64,000 nt of DNA from Actinopolyspora lacussalsi subsp. righensis (GCF_900116555.1 NZ_FPAT01000002.1:434001-498000), one strand, 5' to 3'. Positions 33,984 through 43,147 are shown, counted from the stretch's first letter. Translations and numbers: made by a program. Notes: generated by a model from the letters alone, not told the origin.

Positions 33984-34772
33984 TCATCCGGCTCGCTGTA
34001 CCGTCGCTCCCCGCTCTCGCAGCACCTCGACCTCGGCTTCCGGGGTTCTCGAATCCACGATCACGGTGTCGAAGTGCTCGGCGGGTGTGACCGCGTGCAG
34101 TGCGCGCCTGTTGAACTTGGTGTGGTCGACGTAGAGCACGCGGCGACTCGCCGAGGCGAGCATGGCCTTTTTGAGCTGCACCATTTCCTGTTGCGGATAA
34201 AAGCAGACACCGTCGGTGACTGCCGAGACGGACATGATCGCGAGATCCACTCGCATACCGCGGAGCGCGTCCAGCGCCATGCCCCCTACGAAGGCGTCCG
34301 CCCAGGGCAGAAAGTCGCCTCCGACGCAGATCAGATGGATTCCCTGTTGTCCGGCGAGTTCGTCGAACACTCCCCGGTGGTTGGTCACCACGGTCAGCGG
34401 AGCCCGTTCCGGCAGCAGCCGTGCCAGGTAGACCCCGGTCGTCGAATCGTCGAGCACCAGCGCCTGTCCGGGCTCGACCAGTTCGACCGCCGCCTTGGCG
34501 AGTTCGGTCTTCTCCGCCTCGTTCTGCTGCATCCGGTACTCGGACGCGGCCTCGTACAGCAGTGAGGAGGCGGCGGAGACGTATCCCCGGTTGCGGTGCA
34601 CCAGCCCCTGGGACTCCAGTTCGGCCAGATCCCGGTAGACGGTCATCGCGCTGGCTTCCACTGTCGCGATCAGGTCGTCGATGCGCAGGTTTCCCTCGGC
34701 CATGACCAGATCGGTGATCTTGCGCCTGCGGTCCTGTTGTCGCCCGGAAGGTCGCCTGCCCTGCGTGGCCAT
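33984..34772 (-). CDS. glpR: DeoR-family glycerol regulon repressor (GlpR-like)
   Basis: A 262-residue DeoR-type regulator. The N-terminal helix-turn-helix (RRKITDLVMAEGNLRIDDL, SAMTVYRDLAELE) is followed by the sugar-phosphate sensing domain (VLDDSTTGVYLARLLPE, TNHRGVFDEL, CVGGDF, DHTKFNRRAL). The start MATQG at 34772 is spaced six bases from AGAGGA, better than the ATG at 34778. Set between glpD and glpF/glpK, it is inferred to repress these genes in the absence of glycerol-3-phosphate. Confidence 0.85.
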   Translation of the reverse strand: MATQGRRPSGRQQDRRRKITDLVMAEGNLRIDDLIATVEASAMTVYRDLAELESQGLVHRNRGYVSAASSLLYEAASEYRMQQNEAEKTELAKAAVELVEPGQALVLDDSTTGVYLARLLPERAPLTVVTNHRGVFDELAGQQGIHLICVGGDFLPWADAFVGGMALDALRGMRVDLAIMSVSAVTDGVCFYPQQEMVQLKKAMLASASRRVLYVDHTKFNRRALHAVTPAEHFDTVIVDSRTPEAEVEVLRERGATVQRAG

Positions 34773-34914
34773 CGTCATTCCTCTCGCACCACTCCTGTTT
34801 CACGGACAGGTGCCATCCTCCACCGCCGCCGGAACCCCTGTCCGTCATCCGGACGGGTTCTCGTGAACGGGGGAGTGCTCCCGGACGTCACAAGTAAACC
34901 ATCTGAACCGATAA

Positions 34915-34944
34915 AAACATCAAGCTGAGGTTATTGCAATGTTT
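34915..34944. promoter_or_regulatory. Possible GlpR operator between glpR and glpF
   Basis: An inverted repeat AAACAT-N18-ATGTTT in an AT-rich patch of the ~370-base divergent region (34773-35139). Arms are 24 bases apart, about two helical turns. Assignment to GlpR is inference from position; no site was compared. Confidence 0.3.
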
Positions 34945-35059
34945 CTTTTCACAGGTCTAGTGTGACCCAATCTTCCATACCGAGAAACCCGGACTTCAGC
35001 CGGAGGTGGTAACCGATATGCGGTGGTACACGACACACGAACGTTCGCCTCGGTCGCGA

Positions 35060-35104
35060 CCGAGTAGTGCCCAGCCGAGTAGTGCCCAGCCGAGCGGCGC
35101 ACTG
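35060..35104 (+). repeat. 15-bp tandem repeat upstream of glpF
   Basis: Two perfect units of CCGAGTAGTGCCCAG (35060-35074 and 35075-35089) and a third degenerate unit up to 35104, 35 bases before the glpF start. The unit is related (11 of 15 bases) to the tandem unit found downstream of the same gene at 35901-35975. Confidence 0.75.
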
Positions 35105-35139
35105 TCCCGTCCGAGCTATGTGCCGACGGGAGGCGCGAG

Positions 35140-35883
35140 ATGAGCGCGGGCGCGATCTTCCTCTTCGAGCTGCTGGGCACGGCCACGCTGACTCTGCTCG
35201 GCTGCGGTGTGGTCGCCAACGTGACGTTGCGCGACACGCTCGGGAACAGCGGCGGATGGCTGCTGGTCAACTTCGGTTGGGGCTTCGCCGTGTTCGCCGG
35301 TGCGAGCATCGCCGCCCCCGCCGGGGCGCACATCAACCCGGCCGTGACCTTCGGGCTGGCGGTCAACGGGCAACTCGACTGGTCACTGGTGCCGGTTTAC
35401 CTGTCCGCACAGCTCGTCGGTGGTGCGCTGGGTGCCGCGGTCTGCTGGGCCGCCTACAAGCTGCAGTTCGACAGCCACGACGACCCGGCCAACACCCTGG
35501 GCATCTTCGCGACCGGCCCCACGGTGCGCAACGCGCCGTGGAACCTGGTCACCGAGATCATCGGCACCTTCGTGCTGGTGTTCTGGATCCTGCTCAGCCC
35601 CGGCGCCAGCTCGGGACCCGACGGTATTCCGGAGTTCGGCAACGCCGCGCTCGGTTACGCGGCCGTGGCCTTCATCGTCATCGGCATCGGCAGTTCGCTC
35701 GGCGGGCCGACCGGATACGCCATCAACCCCGCCCGCGATCTCGGTCCCCGTATCGCCTACGCACTGCTGCCGATCAAGGGCAAGGGCGGCGCGGACTGGG
35801 CCTACTCCTGGGTGCCGATCCTCGGCCCGATCATCGGCGGTTCCGCGGCGGGAGCACTCGCGCTCGCCATGCCCCTCGGCTGA
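35140..35883 (+). CDS. glpF: Glycerol uptake facilitator (GlpF, MIP family)
   Basis: A 247-residue MIP channel for glycerol entry. NPA motifs are in GAHINPAVTFGLAV and YAINPARDLGPR, with the glycerol-facilitator aspartate after the second motif. Six helices fit the length. GGGAGG lies seven bases before the ATG. It is followed by glpK after 230 bases, forming the glycerol uptake pair, and is flanked on both sides by related 15-bp tandem repeats. It is only moderately similar to the other MIP protein at 21271-22158, so the two are not a recent duplication. Confidence 0.92.
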   Translation: MSAGAIFLFELLGTATLTLLGCGVVANVTLRDTLGNSGGWLLVNFGWGFAVFAGASIAAPAGAHINPAVTFGLAVNGQLDWSLVPVYLSAQLVGGALGAAVCWAAYKLQFDSHDDPANTLGIFATGPTVRNAPWNLVTEIIGTFVLVFWILLSPGASSGPDGIPEFGNAALGYAAVAFIVIGIGSSLGGPTGYAINPARDLGPRIAYALLPIKGKGGADWAYSWVPILGPIIGGSAAGALALAMPLG

Positions 35884-35900
35884 TCGAGTTCCGCGCGACT

Positions 35901-35975
35901 GAGCGCTGCCCGGCCGAGCGCTGCCCGGCCGAGCGCTGCCCGGCCGAGCGCTGCCCGGCCGAGCGCTGCCCGGCC
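35901..35975 (+). repeat. 15-bp tandem repeat downstream of glpF (five perfect units)
   Basis: Five exact units of GAGCGCTGCCCGGCC at 35901-35975 followed by a degenerate one. Each unit contains AGCGCT and CCGG palindromes. The array lies 18 bases after the glpF stop and 140 bases before glpK, so it is in the transcript if the two genes are co-transcribed. Confidence 0.85.
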
Positions 35976-36115
35976 GGGCACTGCTCCCGTCCGACCGGCA
36001 GACCCGAGCGTTTCCCGCACCCGATCCGAGCCCTGCCCATCGCTGTCAAAGCGGGCATTCTCGGAGCTGACACCCGCACATCACCAACCACACGCGTCGA
36101 TCGGAAGGTAGCGAC

Positions 36116-37624
36116 ATGGCCTCCTACATCGCAGCCATCGACCAGGGGACGACCTCGACCCGGTGCATAGTCTTCGACCATGCCGGGCAGGTGGTCTCCG
36201 TAGACCAGGTGGAGCACCAGCAGATCCTGCCCCGGGCGGGCTGGGTCGAGCACGACCCGATGGAAGTCTGGACCAACACGCGGCAGGTGTGTGCCGGTGC
36301 GCTGGCCAAGGCCGACCTGGTGCTGTCCGAGATAGCCGCCGTCGGCATCACCAACCAGCGCGAGACCACCGTGGTCTGGGATCGCCACACCGGTGAACCC
36401 GTCTACAACGCCATCGTCTGGCAGGACACCCGCACCGACGCCATCGTCAACGAACTGGCACAGGGCGAGGGCGGCCAGAACAGGTACCAGTCCCGGACCG
36501 GTCTGCCGTTGGCCACCTACTTCGCGGGCCCCAAGATCCGCTGGATCCTGGACAACGTGGAGGGGGCGCGGGAACGCGCCGAACGCGGCGAACTGATGTT
36601 CGGCACCATGGACACCTGGGTGCTCTGGAACTCCACCGGAGGCACCGAGGGCGGGCTGCACATCACCGACCCCACCAACGCCTCCCGCACCATGCTGATG
36701 GACCTGCGGACGCTGAGCTGGGACCCCGACATCTGCGCGGAGTTCGGCATCCCCGTGTCCATGCTCCCGGAGATCCGCTCCTCCTCCGAGGTCTACGGTC
36801 ACTTCCGGGAGCGGGGCGTGCTCGGCGGGCTGCCGATCGCGGGAATCCTCGGTGACCAGCAGGCGGCGACCTTCGGGCAGGCGTGCCTGACCCCCGGCGA
36901 GGCCAAGAACACCTACGGCACCGGTAACTTCCTGCTGCTCAACACCGGAACCGAGCCCGTGCTCAGCGAGAACGGCCTGATCACCACCGTCGGCTACAAG
37001 ATCGACGACCAGCCCACGGTCTACTGCCTGGAAGGCTCGATCGCCGTCACCGGCTCGCTGGTGCAGTGGATGCGCGACAACCTCGGCATGATCGGCAGCG
37101 CTCCCGAGATCGAACCGATCGCGGCCTCGGTGGAGGACAACGGCGGCGCCTACTTCGTGCCCGCCTTCTCCGGGCTGTTCGCGCCGCACTGGCGCTCGGA
37201 CGCTCGCGGCGTGATCGCCGGTCTGACCAGGTTCGTCAACCGCGGCCACATCGCGCGCGCGGTGCTGGAGGCGACCGCCTTCCAGACCCGCGAGGTCGCC
37301 GAGGCGATGAACGCGGACTCCGGTGTCGAACTCAAGGCGCTCAAGGTCGACGGCGGGATGGTCAACAACGAGCTGCTGATGCAGTTCCAGGCCGACATCC
37401 TCAACGTGCCCGTCATCCGTCCGAAGGTCAACGAGACCACCGCGCTCGGCGCGGCCTACGCCGCCGGACTGGCCGTCGGATTCTGGTCCGGTGAGAAGGA
37501 CATCCGCGCGAACTGGGCCAAGGACAAGGAGTGGGACCCGAAGATGTCCGAGCAGGTCCGGGAGCAGCAGTACGGCGAGTGGCAGAAGGCCGTCACCAAG
37601 ACCTTCGGCTGGGTCGAGGATTGA
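36116..37624 (+). CDS. glpK: Glycerol kinase
   Basis: A 502-residue FGGY-family kinase making sn-glycerol-3-phosphate from glycerol and ATP. It shows the phosphate loop [27 protein letters not shown]-like [49 protein letters not shown] and the C-terminal [25 protein letters not shown] lies six bases before the ATG. Together with GlpF and GlpD it completes glycerol catabolism. The stop codon sits directly against the end of an IS200/IS605-type element. Confidence 0.95.
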   Translation: MASYIAAIDQGTTSTRCIVFDHAGQVVSVDQVEHQQILPRAGWVEHDPMEVWTNTRQVCAGALAKADLVLSEIAAVGITNQRETTVVWDRHTGEPVYNAIVWQDTRTDAIVNELAQGEGGQNRYQSRTGLPLATYFAGPKIRWILDNVEGARERAERGELMFGTMDTWVLWNSTGGTEGGLHITDPTNASRTMLMDLRTLSWDPDICAEFGIPVSMLPEIRSSSEVYGHFRERGVLGGLPIAGILGDQQAATFGQACLTPGEAKNTYGTGNFLLLNTGTEPVLSENGLITTVGYKIDDQPTVYCLEGSIAVTGSLVQWMRDNLGMIGSAPEIEPIAASVEDNGGAYFVPAFSGLFAPHWRSDARGVIAGLTRFVNRGHIARAVLEATAFQTREVAEAMNADSGVELKALKVDGGMVNNELLMQFQADILNVPVIRPKVNETTALGAAYAAGLAVGFWSGEKDIRANWAKDKEWDPKMSEQVREQQYGEWQKAVTKTFGWVED

Positions 37625-37628
37625 ATCT

Positions 37629-37650
37629 TCCCCCGTCTGGAGGCGGGGGA
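37629..37650 (-). ncRNA. Right-end hairpin, likely 3' part of the TnpB guide (omega) RNA
   Basis: Stem TCCCCCG/CGGGGGA with an 8-base loop, just beyond the tnpB stop. In the family, the guide RNA of TnpB is transcribed from the 3' end of tnpB into the right end and beyond, with such hairpins. If the tip is near 37622, the guide would be copied from the last codons of glpK. This is inference from known TnpB biology; transcription was not seen. Confidence 0.45.
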
Positions 37651-37658
37651 TTCCTGAC

Positions 37659-38888
37659 TCAGGCAGCCCGGTCACGCAGCAGGTGACCGGGTCTCACGCC
37701 CTCAACATCAGCCGGGGTGAAACCAGCCCGGACCGGCATCACGCGTGCGGAGTTCTTGTCCCTCGGGGATGAGGCTCCGCACGCGGTGCAGGTAAACGTT
37801 CGTTCTGACAGCGGCAGGCGGTGCTTGGCTCTCGCCCCGCAGTGCGCGCAGTCCATCGTTGTGTATTTCGGGTCCACCAACCGCAGGTCCCGCCCGTGCT
37901 TACGGGCCTGCTCGACCAACGCGGTCTTGGTCGCGCCGATCGCGGCATCGGCGGCCTTGCGGGCCATTGTGGTCTTGGCGAGGAACTTCGGCTTGAAGTC
38001 CTCCACGGCGATCTGGTCGTGGTGGCGGGCAACACTCTTCGCCCACTTACGGCCGGTGTCCTGCCGCTGACGGGCGACCTTCTTGTGCGCTTTCGCCGCT
38101 TGGCGTTGCTCCTTGCGGTAACCCTTGGTTTGCGGCTTGTTCCGTGGGCGCTCACGCCGCGACATCTGGCGTTGGTAGTGCGCGAGACGCTGCTGAGCGC
38201 GTTTGCCGTGCTGGGCGTGCGGCAGATCGTAGGCGCCATCGGTGGTGGTGGCGGTTTCGGTCAAGCCCCAGTCGATACCGATCGCTCGGCCGGCTCCCGG
38301 AAGCGGTTCGGCGGCGACCTGTACGACGAACGACGCGTACCAGTGCCCGAGGTTGTCCTGATACACCCGCACCGACGACGGTTCGGACGGCAGGTCGCGG
38401 GACCAGACCACGGTCAGCTCGATCCCGCCCGCCAGGTACAGACGCCCGTCCTTCACGCGGAAGCCGCGCTTGGTGTAGGCCAAGCTGGGGCGGGTGTCCT
38501 TGTCCCGCTTGATCCGGGGCATTCCGGCGCGCTGCTTCATCGGCAAGCGGGCCTTGATGTCCTTGAGTGCTTTCGCGCGAGACTTCCCGAAGTCGCGGAT
38601 GGTCTGCTGCTGCGGCACTGTCGCACCTTCACGCAGCCACCGGTTTGCCTGCCGCGCTTCGGTCAGAAGCTTGTCCAGCCAGGCCGGGCCGCACTTGTCG
38701 TCCGCCCCGGTGGCCTTGTTGTCGCGATAGACCTTGCGGGACATGGCTACGCATTCGTTCCATACCCACCGGCAGCGTCCCCACTCCTCGCGGAGCTGCT
38801 TCTCGGCGGTGTTGGACACGCGCAGGCGGAACAGGTACCGCGCACTGGCGGTGTCTGTTTCCTGCGGTGTCATGTCCATGCCGATCAT
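37659..38888 (-). CDS. tnpB: IS605 OrfB / TnpB RNA-guided nuclease
   Basis: A 409-residue TnpB. N-terminal OrfB helix-turn-helix (YLFRLRVSNTAEKQLREEWG, WVWNECVAMSR), then the RuvC-type nuclease with Asp in AIGIDWGLTETA, Glu in IAVEDF, a zinc ribbon (CAHCGARAK ... CTACGA) and the last Asp in RDKNSA. All catalytic residues are present. ATG 38888 is the most natural start; the frame continues into the tnpA region. TnpB nicks the donor-joint DNA guided by its omega RNA and helps the element persist; it is the ancestor group of Cas12. Confidence 0.9.
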   Translation of the reverse strand: MIGMDMTPQETDTASARYLFRLRVSNTAEKQLREEWGRCRWVWNECVAMSRKVYRDNKATGADDKCGPAWLDKLLTEARQANRWLREGATVPQQQTIRDFGKSRAKALKDIKARLPMKQRAGMPRIKRDKDTRPSLAYTKRGFRVKDGRLYLAGGIELTVVWSRDLPSEPSSVRVYQDNLGHWYASFVVQVAAEPLPGAGRAIGIDWGLTETATTTDGAYDLPHAQHGKRAQQRLAHYQRQMSRRERPRNKPQTKGYRKEQRQAAKAHKKVARQRQDTGRKWAKSVARHHDQIAVEDFKPKFLAKTTMARKAADAAIGATKTALVEQARKHGRDLRLVDPKYTTMDCAHCGARAKHRLPLSERTFTCTACGASSPRDKNSARVMPVRAGFTPADVEGVRPGHLLRDRAA

Positions 38889-38903
38889 TGTAGCATTTGG
38901 TTT

Positions 38904-39323
38904 ATGGGTACAGATGGGGACTTCCGCACTGGTCGACATGTGGTTTTCGCGATGCACGCGCACTTGGTTTTCGTCACGAAATGCCGGCACCCGGTCTTCA
39001 CCGACACGCACCTGCGGCGGATGCACGAGGTCATGCGGCAGGTGTGCGAGGACTTCGAGACCGAGCTCGAAGAGTTCAACGGCGAGGCCAACCACGTGCA
39101 CCTGCTCGTCAACTTCCCGCCGAAGGTCGCGGTATCGAAGCTGGTCAACAGCTTGAAAGGTGTCTCGTCACGGATGCTGCGCAAGGAGTTCGAGGATCTG
39201 CGGTTCGCCTACTGGAAAGGTGTCCGTCTGTGGTCCGGCTCGTACTTCGCCGGGTCAGTCGGCGGGGCGCCGATCTCGGTGGTGCGGCAGTACATCGAGC
39301 AGCAGGCGCGGCCGGTTGTGTAG
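38904..39323 (+). CDS. tnpA: IS200-family transposase (TnpA, Y1 HUH)
   Basis: A 139-residue REP/IS200 transposase that cuts and joins single-stranded DNA. The HUH motif is in ANHVHLLVNFPP and the catalytic tyrosine in VVRQYIEQQ; AHLVFVTKCRHPVFT at the N-terminus is the usual family beginning. ATG 38904 is 15 bases from the divergent tnpB start. The length is normal and the gene intact. Confidence 0.92.
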   Translation: MGTDGDFRTGRHVVFAMHAHLVFVTKCRHPVFTDTHLRRMHEVMRQVCEDFETELEEFNGEANHVHLLVNFPPKVAVSKLVNSLKGVSSRMLRKEFEDLRFAYWKGVRLWSGSYFAGSVGGAPISVVRQYIEQQARPVV

Positions 39324-39362
39324 GCCACCGCTGGGCCAGTTGAGCGGGAAGTTGATGCGCTT

Positions 39363-39386
39363 CCTCCCCGCCCTGAAGGGCGAGGC
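39363..39386 (+). repeat. Subterminal hairpin at the tnpA-side end
   Basis: CCCCGCCC-TGAA-GGGCGAGG, a stem-loop with one bulge, 40 bases after the tnpA stop. Such imperfect hairpins are the TnpA recognition sites at IS200/IS605 ends. The exact cleavage position is not defined. Confidence 0.55.
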
Positions 39387-39556
39387 ATCCGCGCTACGTT
39401 CGCCCGGTGAGTTCCCGGCGGAAGTGATCGCTCCCGCCGGGTCACCTCGGCGCCCACTGGAGGTGGCCCGGCGGGGCGGTCCGCTGTGGTGCGGGACCGC
39501 CGTCGGCCGCCCTGGCTTCCGAGCCGGTGCGGTGCGCTGGGTAATGTATCCGACTC

Positions 39557-40351
39557 GTGAGCGTCGAGGGCGAGTCCCGACTGTTGACCGACATCATCAC
39601 CGAACTGCGCGCGGCGGGTTGTGTGTTCGCCGAGGACGAGGCGGAACTGCTGCTCCGGACCGCCGGGACGCGTGCCGAGCTGGCCGAGCTGACCCGGTGC
39701 AGGATCGACGGCCTGCCGCTGGAGGTGGTGCTCGGCTGGGCGGAGTTCCTCGGTGACCGATTCGTGGTGGAACCCGGCGTGTTCGTCCCCCGACGGCGCA
39801 GCGAGTTCCTGGCCGAACAGGCGATCTCGCTGGTGAGACCCGGTGCCGTGGTGGTCGAGCTGTGCTGCGGCTCCGCGGCGATCGCGGCGGCAGTGGCCCG
39901 CGCCGCGGAGCGGATCGAACCGCACGCCTGCGACATCGACCCCAACTGCGTGCGCTGCGCGCGCCGCAACCTCGCGGACCTCGGTGGCACGGTTCACCGG
40001 GGAGATCTCTACGAGCCGCTGCCAGGGGAACTGCGCGGGCGGGTGGAGCTGCTGCTGGCCAACGCGCCCTACGTGCCCACCGAGGAGATCGCGTCGATGC
40101 CGCCGGAGGCGCGGGAGCACGAGCCCCCGGTGGCGCTGGACGGCGGGGCGGACGGGCTCGACGTGCATCGCGCGGTCGCCGCCGAGGCCCCGGAGTGGTT
40201 GTCGCCGGGTGGGCGGTTGCTGCTGGAGACCAGCGGGTGGCAGGCCGAACGCTCGGCAGCCGTCTGCGCCGAGTACGGGCTGGACACCCGGGTGACCCGC
40301 TGCGAGGAGACCGATGCCACAGTGATCATCGCGACCGCGCCCGGGGCCTGA
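39557..40351 (+). CDS. Putative protein N5-glutamine methyltransferase (HemK/PrmC-related)
   Basis: A 264-residue SAM-dependent methyltransferase. It has an N-terminal helical region (LLTDIITELRAAGCVFAEDE), RFVVEPGVFVPRRRSEFL, the SAM loop VVELCCGSAAIAAAVAR, the acidic residue in ACDIDPNCV, and NAPYVP, a variant of the NPPY active-site motif found in a HemK-related subgroup. It is unlikely to be the main PrmC, which carries NPPY and sits beside prfA. Start GTG 39557. The gene lies just past the IS element. Confidence 0.75.
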   Translation: MSVEGESRLLTDIITELRAAGCVFAEDEAELLLRTAGTRAELAELTRCRIDGLPLEVVLGWAEFLGDRFVVEPGVFVPRRRSEFLAEQAISLVRPGAVVVELCCGSAAIAAAVARAAERIEPHACDIDPNCVRCARRNLADLGGTVHRGDLYEPLPGELRGRVELLLANAPYVPTEEIASMPPEAREHEPPVALDGGADGLDVHRAVAAEAPEWLSPGGRLLLETSGWQAERSAAVCAEYGLDTRVTRCEETDATVIIATAPGA

Positions 40352-40364
40352 CTCGGTGGCCCGG

Positions 40365-40382
40365 CGATTTCGCGAGAAATCG
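40365..40382. repeat. P2 palindrome
   Basis: CGATTTCGCGAGAAATCG flanked by CCGG and ACGG, 13 bases after the methyltransferase stop; the consensus form of the family. Confidence 0.7.
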
Positions 40383-40613
40383 ACGGCGCTGCCTCGACGG
40401 TGCCCTGTTGACGGTGCCGCCGCTGAGCCCTCCGAAGGCGCGGATACCCGGATACGGCCCTGCTGCGGCAGCGCGGAGGCACGTGGATGGCAGCATTGGG
40501 GTCAGCGAGCCGCTCCGGCCGTCCCGGCGAACGTTCCGGCCGGTTGTCCCCGCGAGCCGGGGCACGAAGATGCGGGGTGTGAAGAGCCGGGGCACGAACG
40601 AGAGGCGCGGGGA

Positions 40614-40820
40614 ATGAACGAGCAGTACTCACCGAACTTCAAGCACGGGCCGAACACGGTGTGCCCGAACTGCGGCGGATTCCAGAAGGTCAGCGAACCC
40701 CGCCTCTACATGATCCGGGCCACCGAGGAGACCCACGCCGGGATGACGCTGGGGGAGTGGCGTACCTGCCCGCAGTGCCAGGGGGACGGGCACACCCCCG
40801 GCCTCCGCCCTCCGGTGTGA
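40614..40820 (+). CDS. Small zinc-ribbon protein
   Basis: A 68-residue protein with two CxxC pairs, TVCPNCGGFQKV and RTCPQCQGDGHTPG; the second resembles the DnaJ-type CxxCxGxG pattern. It likely binds one zinc. ATG 40614 was chosen over a long upstream extension (to 40356), which has non-coding composition and includes the P2 repeat. Function unknown; similar mini-proteins are common in actinobacteria. Confidence 0.65.
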   Translation: MNEQYSPNFKHGPNTVCPNCGGFQKVSEPRLYMIRATEETHAGMTLGEWRTCPQCQGDGHTPGLRPPV

Positions 40821-40850
40821 AAGTGGCCCGGTCTTCTTTGCCCGGGTGGT

Positions 40851-40980
40851 CGGTTAGCCGGCACGTGAGTCGGCGCCTTGCTGTGTTGGGCCGGCTCTTG
40901 AGTAGCGACCTACGCGGCGAGCGGCCCGGCCTCGCAATGCATCCGACTCACGCACCGGGGACACGCGCGCTGCTTAACCG
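40851..40980. repeat. R1-related structured element, variant form
   Basis: Different outer stems but the same tip as R1: CGGTTA (40851) with TAACCG (40975), CGTGAGTCGG (40864-40873) with CCGACTCACG (40943-40952), GGCCGG with CCGGCC, GCTC with GAGC, and tip hairpin GTAG-CGAC-CTAC. It lies in the gap between the zinc-ribbon gene and accE and contains no gene. Confidence 0.6.
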
Positions 40981-41008
40981 CATGGTTCCGTCCCGGCGAG
41001 CGGCGCGG

Positions 41009-41087
41009 TGATTCCGCGAGAAATCGACGCCTCCCCCCCCGGGGCCGCGCACCCGCACCACCGGCGCGGCGATTTCGTGGGAAATCG
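41009..41087. repeat. Two P2 palindromes near the accE 3' end
   Basis: TGATTCCGCGAGAAATCG at 41009-41026 and CGATTTCGTGGGAAATCG at 41070-41087, 43 bases apart in the same orientation, separated by a C-run (CCTCCCCCCCC). They lie just downstream of the accE stop and may serve in transcript ends. Confidence 0.65.
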
Positions 41088-41103
41088 ACGCCAACGGACG
41101 GAC

Positions 41104-41391
41104 TCACATCGGCAGGGCGGAGGCGCGCCAGGCGTTCGGGCCGGGCCGCATCGGCCGCCTGCCACCGGGATAGCGCAGCGCGGAGCCGGGGTCACCCCAC
41201 ATCGACATGCGTTCGGGCCGTTCGCCCCCGTCGCCGGAACTCGCCGCCGCGATCCCCACCAGCGCCGCGGTCAACGCGGCCACCTCCACGTCGTCGGGCC
41301 TGCCCCGCTCGACCCGCAGCACGGGCTGCTGGGCACCATCCGTCTCGGAAGCGGATGACTCACCGGACTCGGCAACGGGCTCGTCGCTCAA
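41104..41391 (-). CDS. accE: Acyl-CoA carboxylase epsilon subunit (AccE-like)
   Basis: A 95-residue small subunit. The C-terminal half has the typical epsilon pattern: LRVERGRPDDVEVAALTAAL and a final W-rich part with SMWGDPG and NAWRASALPM. The N-terminus is acidic and Ser-rich. TTG 41391 is chosen because GAAGG lies six bases upstream; the frame extends to 41451. It follows accD on the same strand with a hairpin in between. Epsilon subunits stabilise AccA3-AccD5 type complexes. Confidence 0.82.
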   Translation of the reverse strand: MSDEPVAESGESSASETDGAQQPVLRVERGRPDDVEVAALTAALVGIAAASSGDGGERPERMSMWGDPGSALRYPGGRRPMRPGPNAWRASALPM

Positions 41392-41461
41392 GGTGCACCT
41401 TCCATCGGCGGGTGTGCGTGCCGGAGACGCCAGCATAACGACGCCCGGCACGCGGTGGACA

Positions 41462-41494
41462 GTGCTCGCGGCACGATCGCCGCACCGCGAGCAC
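41462..41494 (-). terminator. Hairpin between accD and accE
   Basis: GTGCTCGCGG (41462-41471) with CCGCGAGCAC (41485-41494), a perfect 10-bp stem with a 13-base loop in the ~120-base intergenic region. It could attenuate read-through from accD to accE or protect an mRNA end; no T-run. Confidence 0.45.
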
Positions 41495-41509
41495 CACGAC
41501 CGGCCCCGT

Positions 41510-43147
41510 TCAGAGCGGGATGTTGCCGTGTTTCTTGGCGGGCAGCGTGTCCTTCTTGTTCCGCAGCATCCGCAGTGATCGCGCCAGGTAGCCCCGGGTG
41601 TGGGAGGGCGGGATCACCGAGTCCACGTAACCGCGCTCGGCCGCCTCGTACGGGTTGCACAGGGTGTCCTCGTACTCCTGCTGCAACTGCGCACGCACCG
41701 CCTCGACGTCGTCGCCACGCTCGGCGGCCTCGGAGAGCTGCCTGCGGTAGAGGATGTTGGTCGCGCCCTGCGCGCCCATCACCGCGATCTCGGCGGTGGG
41801 CCAGGCCAGGTTGATGTCGGCGCCCAGGTGCTTGGACCCCATCACGTCGTAGGCACCGCCGTATGCCTTGCGGGTGATGACCGTGGCCAGCGGGACGGTG
41901 GCCTCGGCATAGGCGTAGAGCAGTTTCGCGCCGCGCCTGATGATGCCGTTCCACTCCTGGTCCGTGCCGGGCAGGAAACCGGGCACGTCCACGAAGGTGA
42001 CCACCGGGATGTTGAACGAGTCGCAGGTGCGGACGAACCGCGCGGCCTTCTCGCTGGCCTCGATGTCCAGCGTGCCCGCCATCTGGGTGGGCTGGTTGGC
42101 GACCACTCCGACGCTGTGGCCCTCGATGCGTCCGTACCCGACCACCATGTTGGGTGCGAACAGCGCGGAGACCTCGCAGAAGTCGCCGTCGTCGAGGACC
42201 CGGGTGATCGCCTCGTGGATGTCGTAGGGCTGGTTCGGCGAGTCCGGCACCAGCGTGTCCAGTTCCCGGTCGGCCTCGGTGAGGTTGTCGGCGACCGTCC
42301 CGCTCTCGGCGGGCGCGTCCGACACCGGCGGCTCGGCCAGGTTGTTCGACGGCATGTAGGACAACAGCTCCTGCACGTAGGCGATCGCGTCGTCCTCGTC
42401 GGAGGCCATGTAGTGCGCGTTGCCCGACTTCGAGTTGTGCGAGTGCGCCCCGCCGAGCTCCTCGAAGGTCACGTCCTCACCGGTGACGGTCTTGATCACG
42501 TCGGGGCCGGTGATGAACATGTGTGAGGTCTGGTCGACCATCACGGTGAAGTCGGTGATCGCGGGGGAGTACACCGCGCCACCCGCGCACGGACCCATGA
42601 TCAGCGAGATCTGCGGGATCACCCCGGAGGCGTGGGTGTTGCGCTTGAAGATCTCGGCGTAGAGCCCCAGCGCGGCCACGCCTTCCTGGATGCGGGCACC
42701 ACCGGAGTCGTTGATCCCGATCAACGGGCACCCGGTCTTGAGGGCCAGATCCATCACCTTGACGATCTTCTCGCCGAACACCTCGCCCAGCGAACCGCCG
42801 AACACGGTGAAGTCCTGCGAGAACACGCACACCTGGCGACCGTCCACTGTGCCGTAACCGGTCACCACACCGTCGCCGTACGGGCGGGACTGCTCCATTC
42901 CGAAGTTCGTCGAGCGGTGGCGGGCGTGCTCGTCCAACTCGATGAACGAGCCCTCGTCCAGCAGCATGTCGATGCGTTCGCGGGCGGTGTACTTGCCCTT
43001 GGCGTGCTGTTTCTCCACCGCACGTTCGGAACCGGCGTGTACCGCCTCGTGGTTGCGCCGATACAGATCGGCCAACTTCCCGGCCGTGGTGTGAATGTCC
43101 GGCTCACCGACAGACGGCTCACCAATCGGTTCGGTCGCACTGCTCAT
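41510..43147 (-). CDS. accD: Acyl-CoA carboxylase beta subunit (AccD, carboxyltransferase)
   Basis: A 545-residue carboxyltransferase of the AccD5/PccB type. N-half: [58 protein letters not shown] and [18 protein letters not shown]-half: [39 protein letters not shown] and the end [17 protein letters not shown]. It transfers carboxyl from biotin to acetyl- or propionyl-CoA and pairs with AccA3 and AccE. Divergent from birA. Confidence 0.94.
   Translation of the reverse strand: MSSATEPIGEPSVGEPDIHTTAGKLADLYRRNHEAVHAGSERAVEKQHAKGKYTARERIDMLLDEGSFIELDEHARHRSTNFGMEQSRPYGDGVVTGYGTVDGRQVCVFSQDFTVFGGSLGEVFGEKIVKVMDLALKTGCPLIGINDSGGARIQEGVAALGLYAEIFKRNTHASGVIPQISLIMGPCAGGAVYSPAITDFTVMVDQTSHMFITGPDVIKTVTGEDVTFEELGGAHSHNSKSGNAHYMASDEDDAIAYVQELLSYMPSNNLAEPPVSDAPAESGTVADNLTEADRELDTLVPDSPNQPYDIHEAITRVLDDGDFCEVSALFAPNMVVGYGRIEGHSVGVVANQPTQMAGTLDIEASEKAARFVRTCDSFNIPVVTFVDVPGFLPGTDQEWNGIIRRGAKLLYAYAEATVPLATVITRKAYGGAYDVMGSKHLGADINLAWPTAEIAVMGAQGATNILYRRQLSEAAERGDDVEAVRAQLQQEYEDTLCNPYEAAERGYVDSVIPPSHTRGYLARSLRMLRNKKDTLPAKKHGNIPL

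Larger units (their letters stand above)
37622..39390. mobile_element. IS200/IS605-family element with divergent tnpA and tnpB
   Basis: The element carries a Y1 transposase (tnpA, plus strand) and an RNA-guided-nuclease-type tnpB (minus strand) back to back with a 15-base gap, the IS605 layout. No terminal inverted repeats are expected; instead subterminal hairpins are seen at 37629-37650 (beyond tnpB) and 39363-39386 (beyond tnpA). Read on the minus strand, the tnpB end finishes GGGGGAAGATTCAA, and TTCAA-type ends are usual in this family. Boundaries are therefore estimates: one end abuts or overlaps the glpK stop codon. Both ORFs are intact, so the element may be active. Confidence 0.8.

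Noticed and set aside
36116-37624. Disruption of glpK by the IS element
   Set aside because: The kinase frame is full length with a normal C-terminus, so the element abuts but does not interrupt it.
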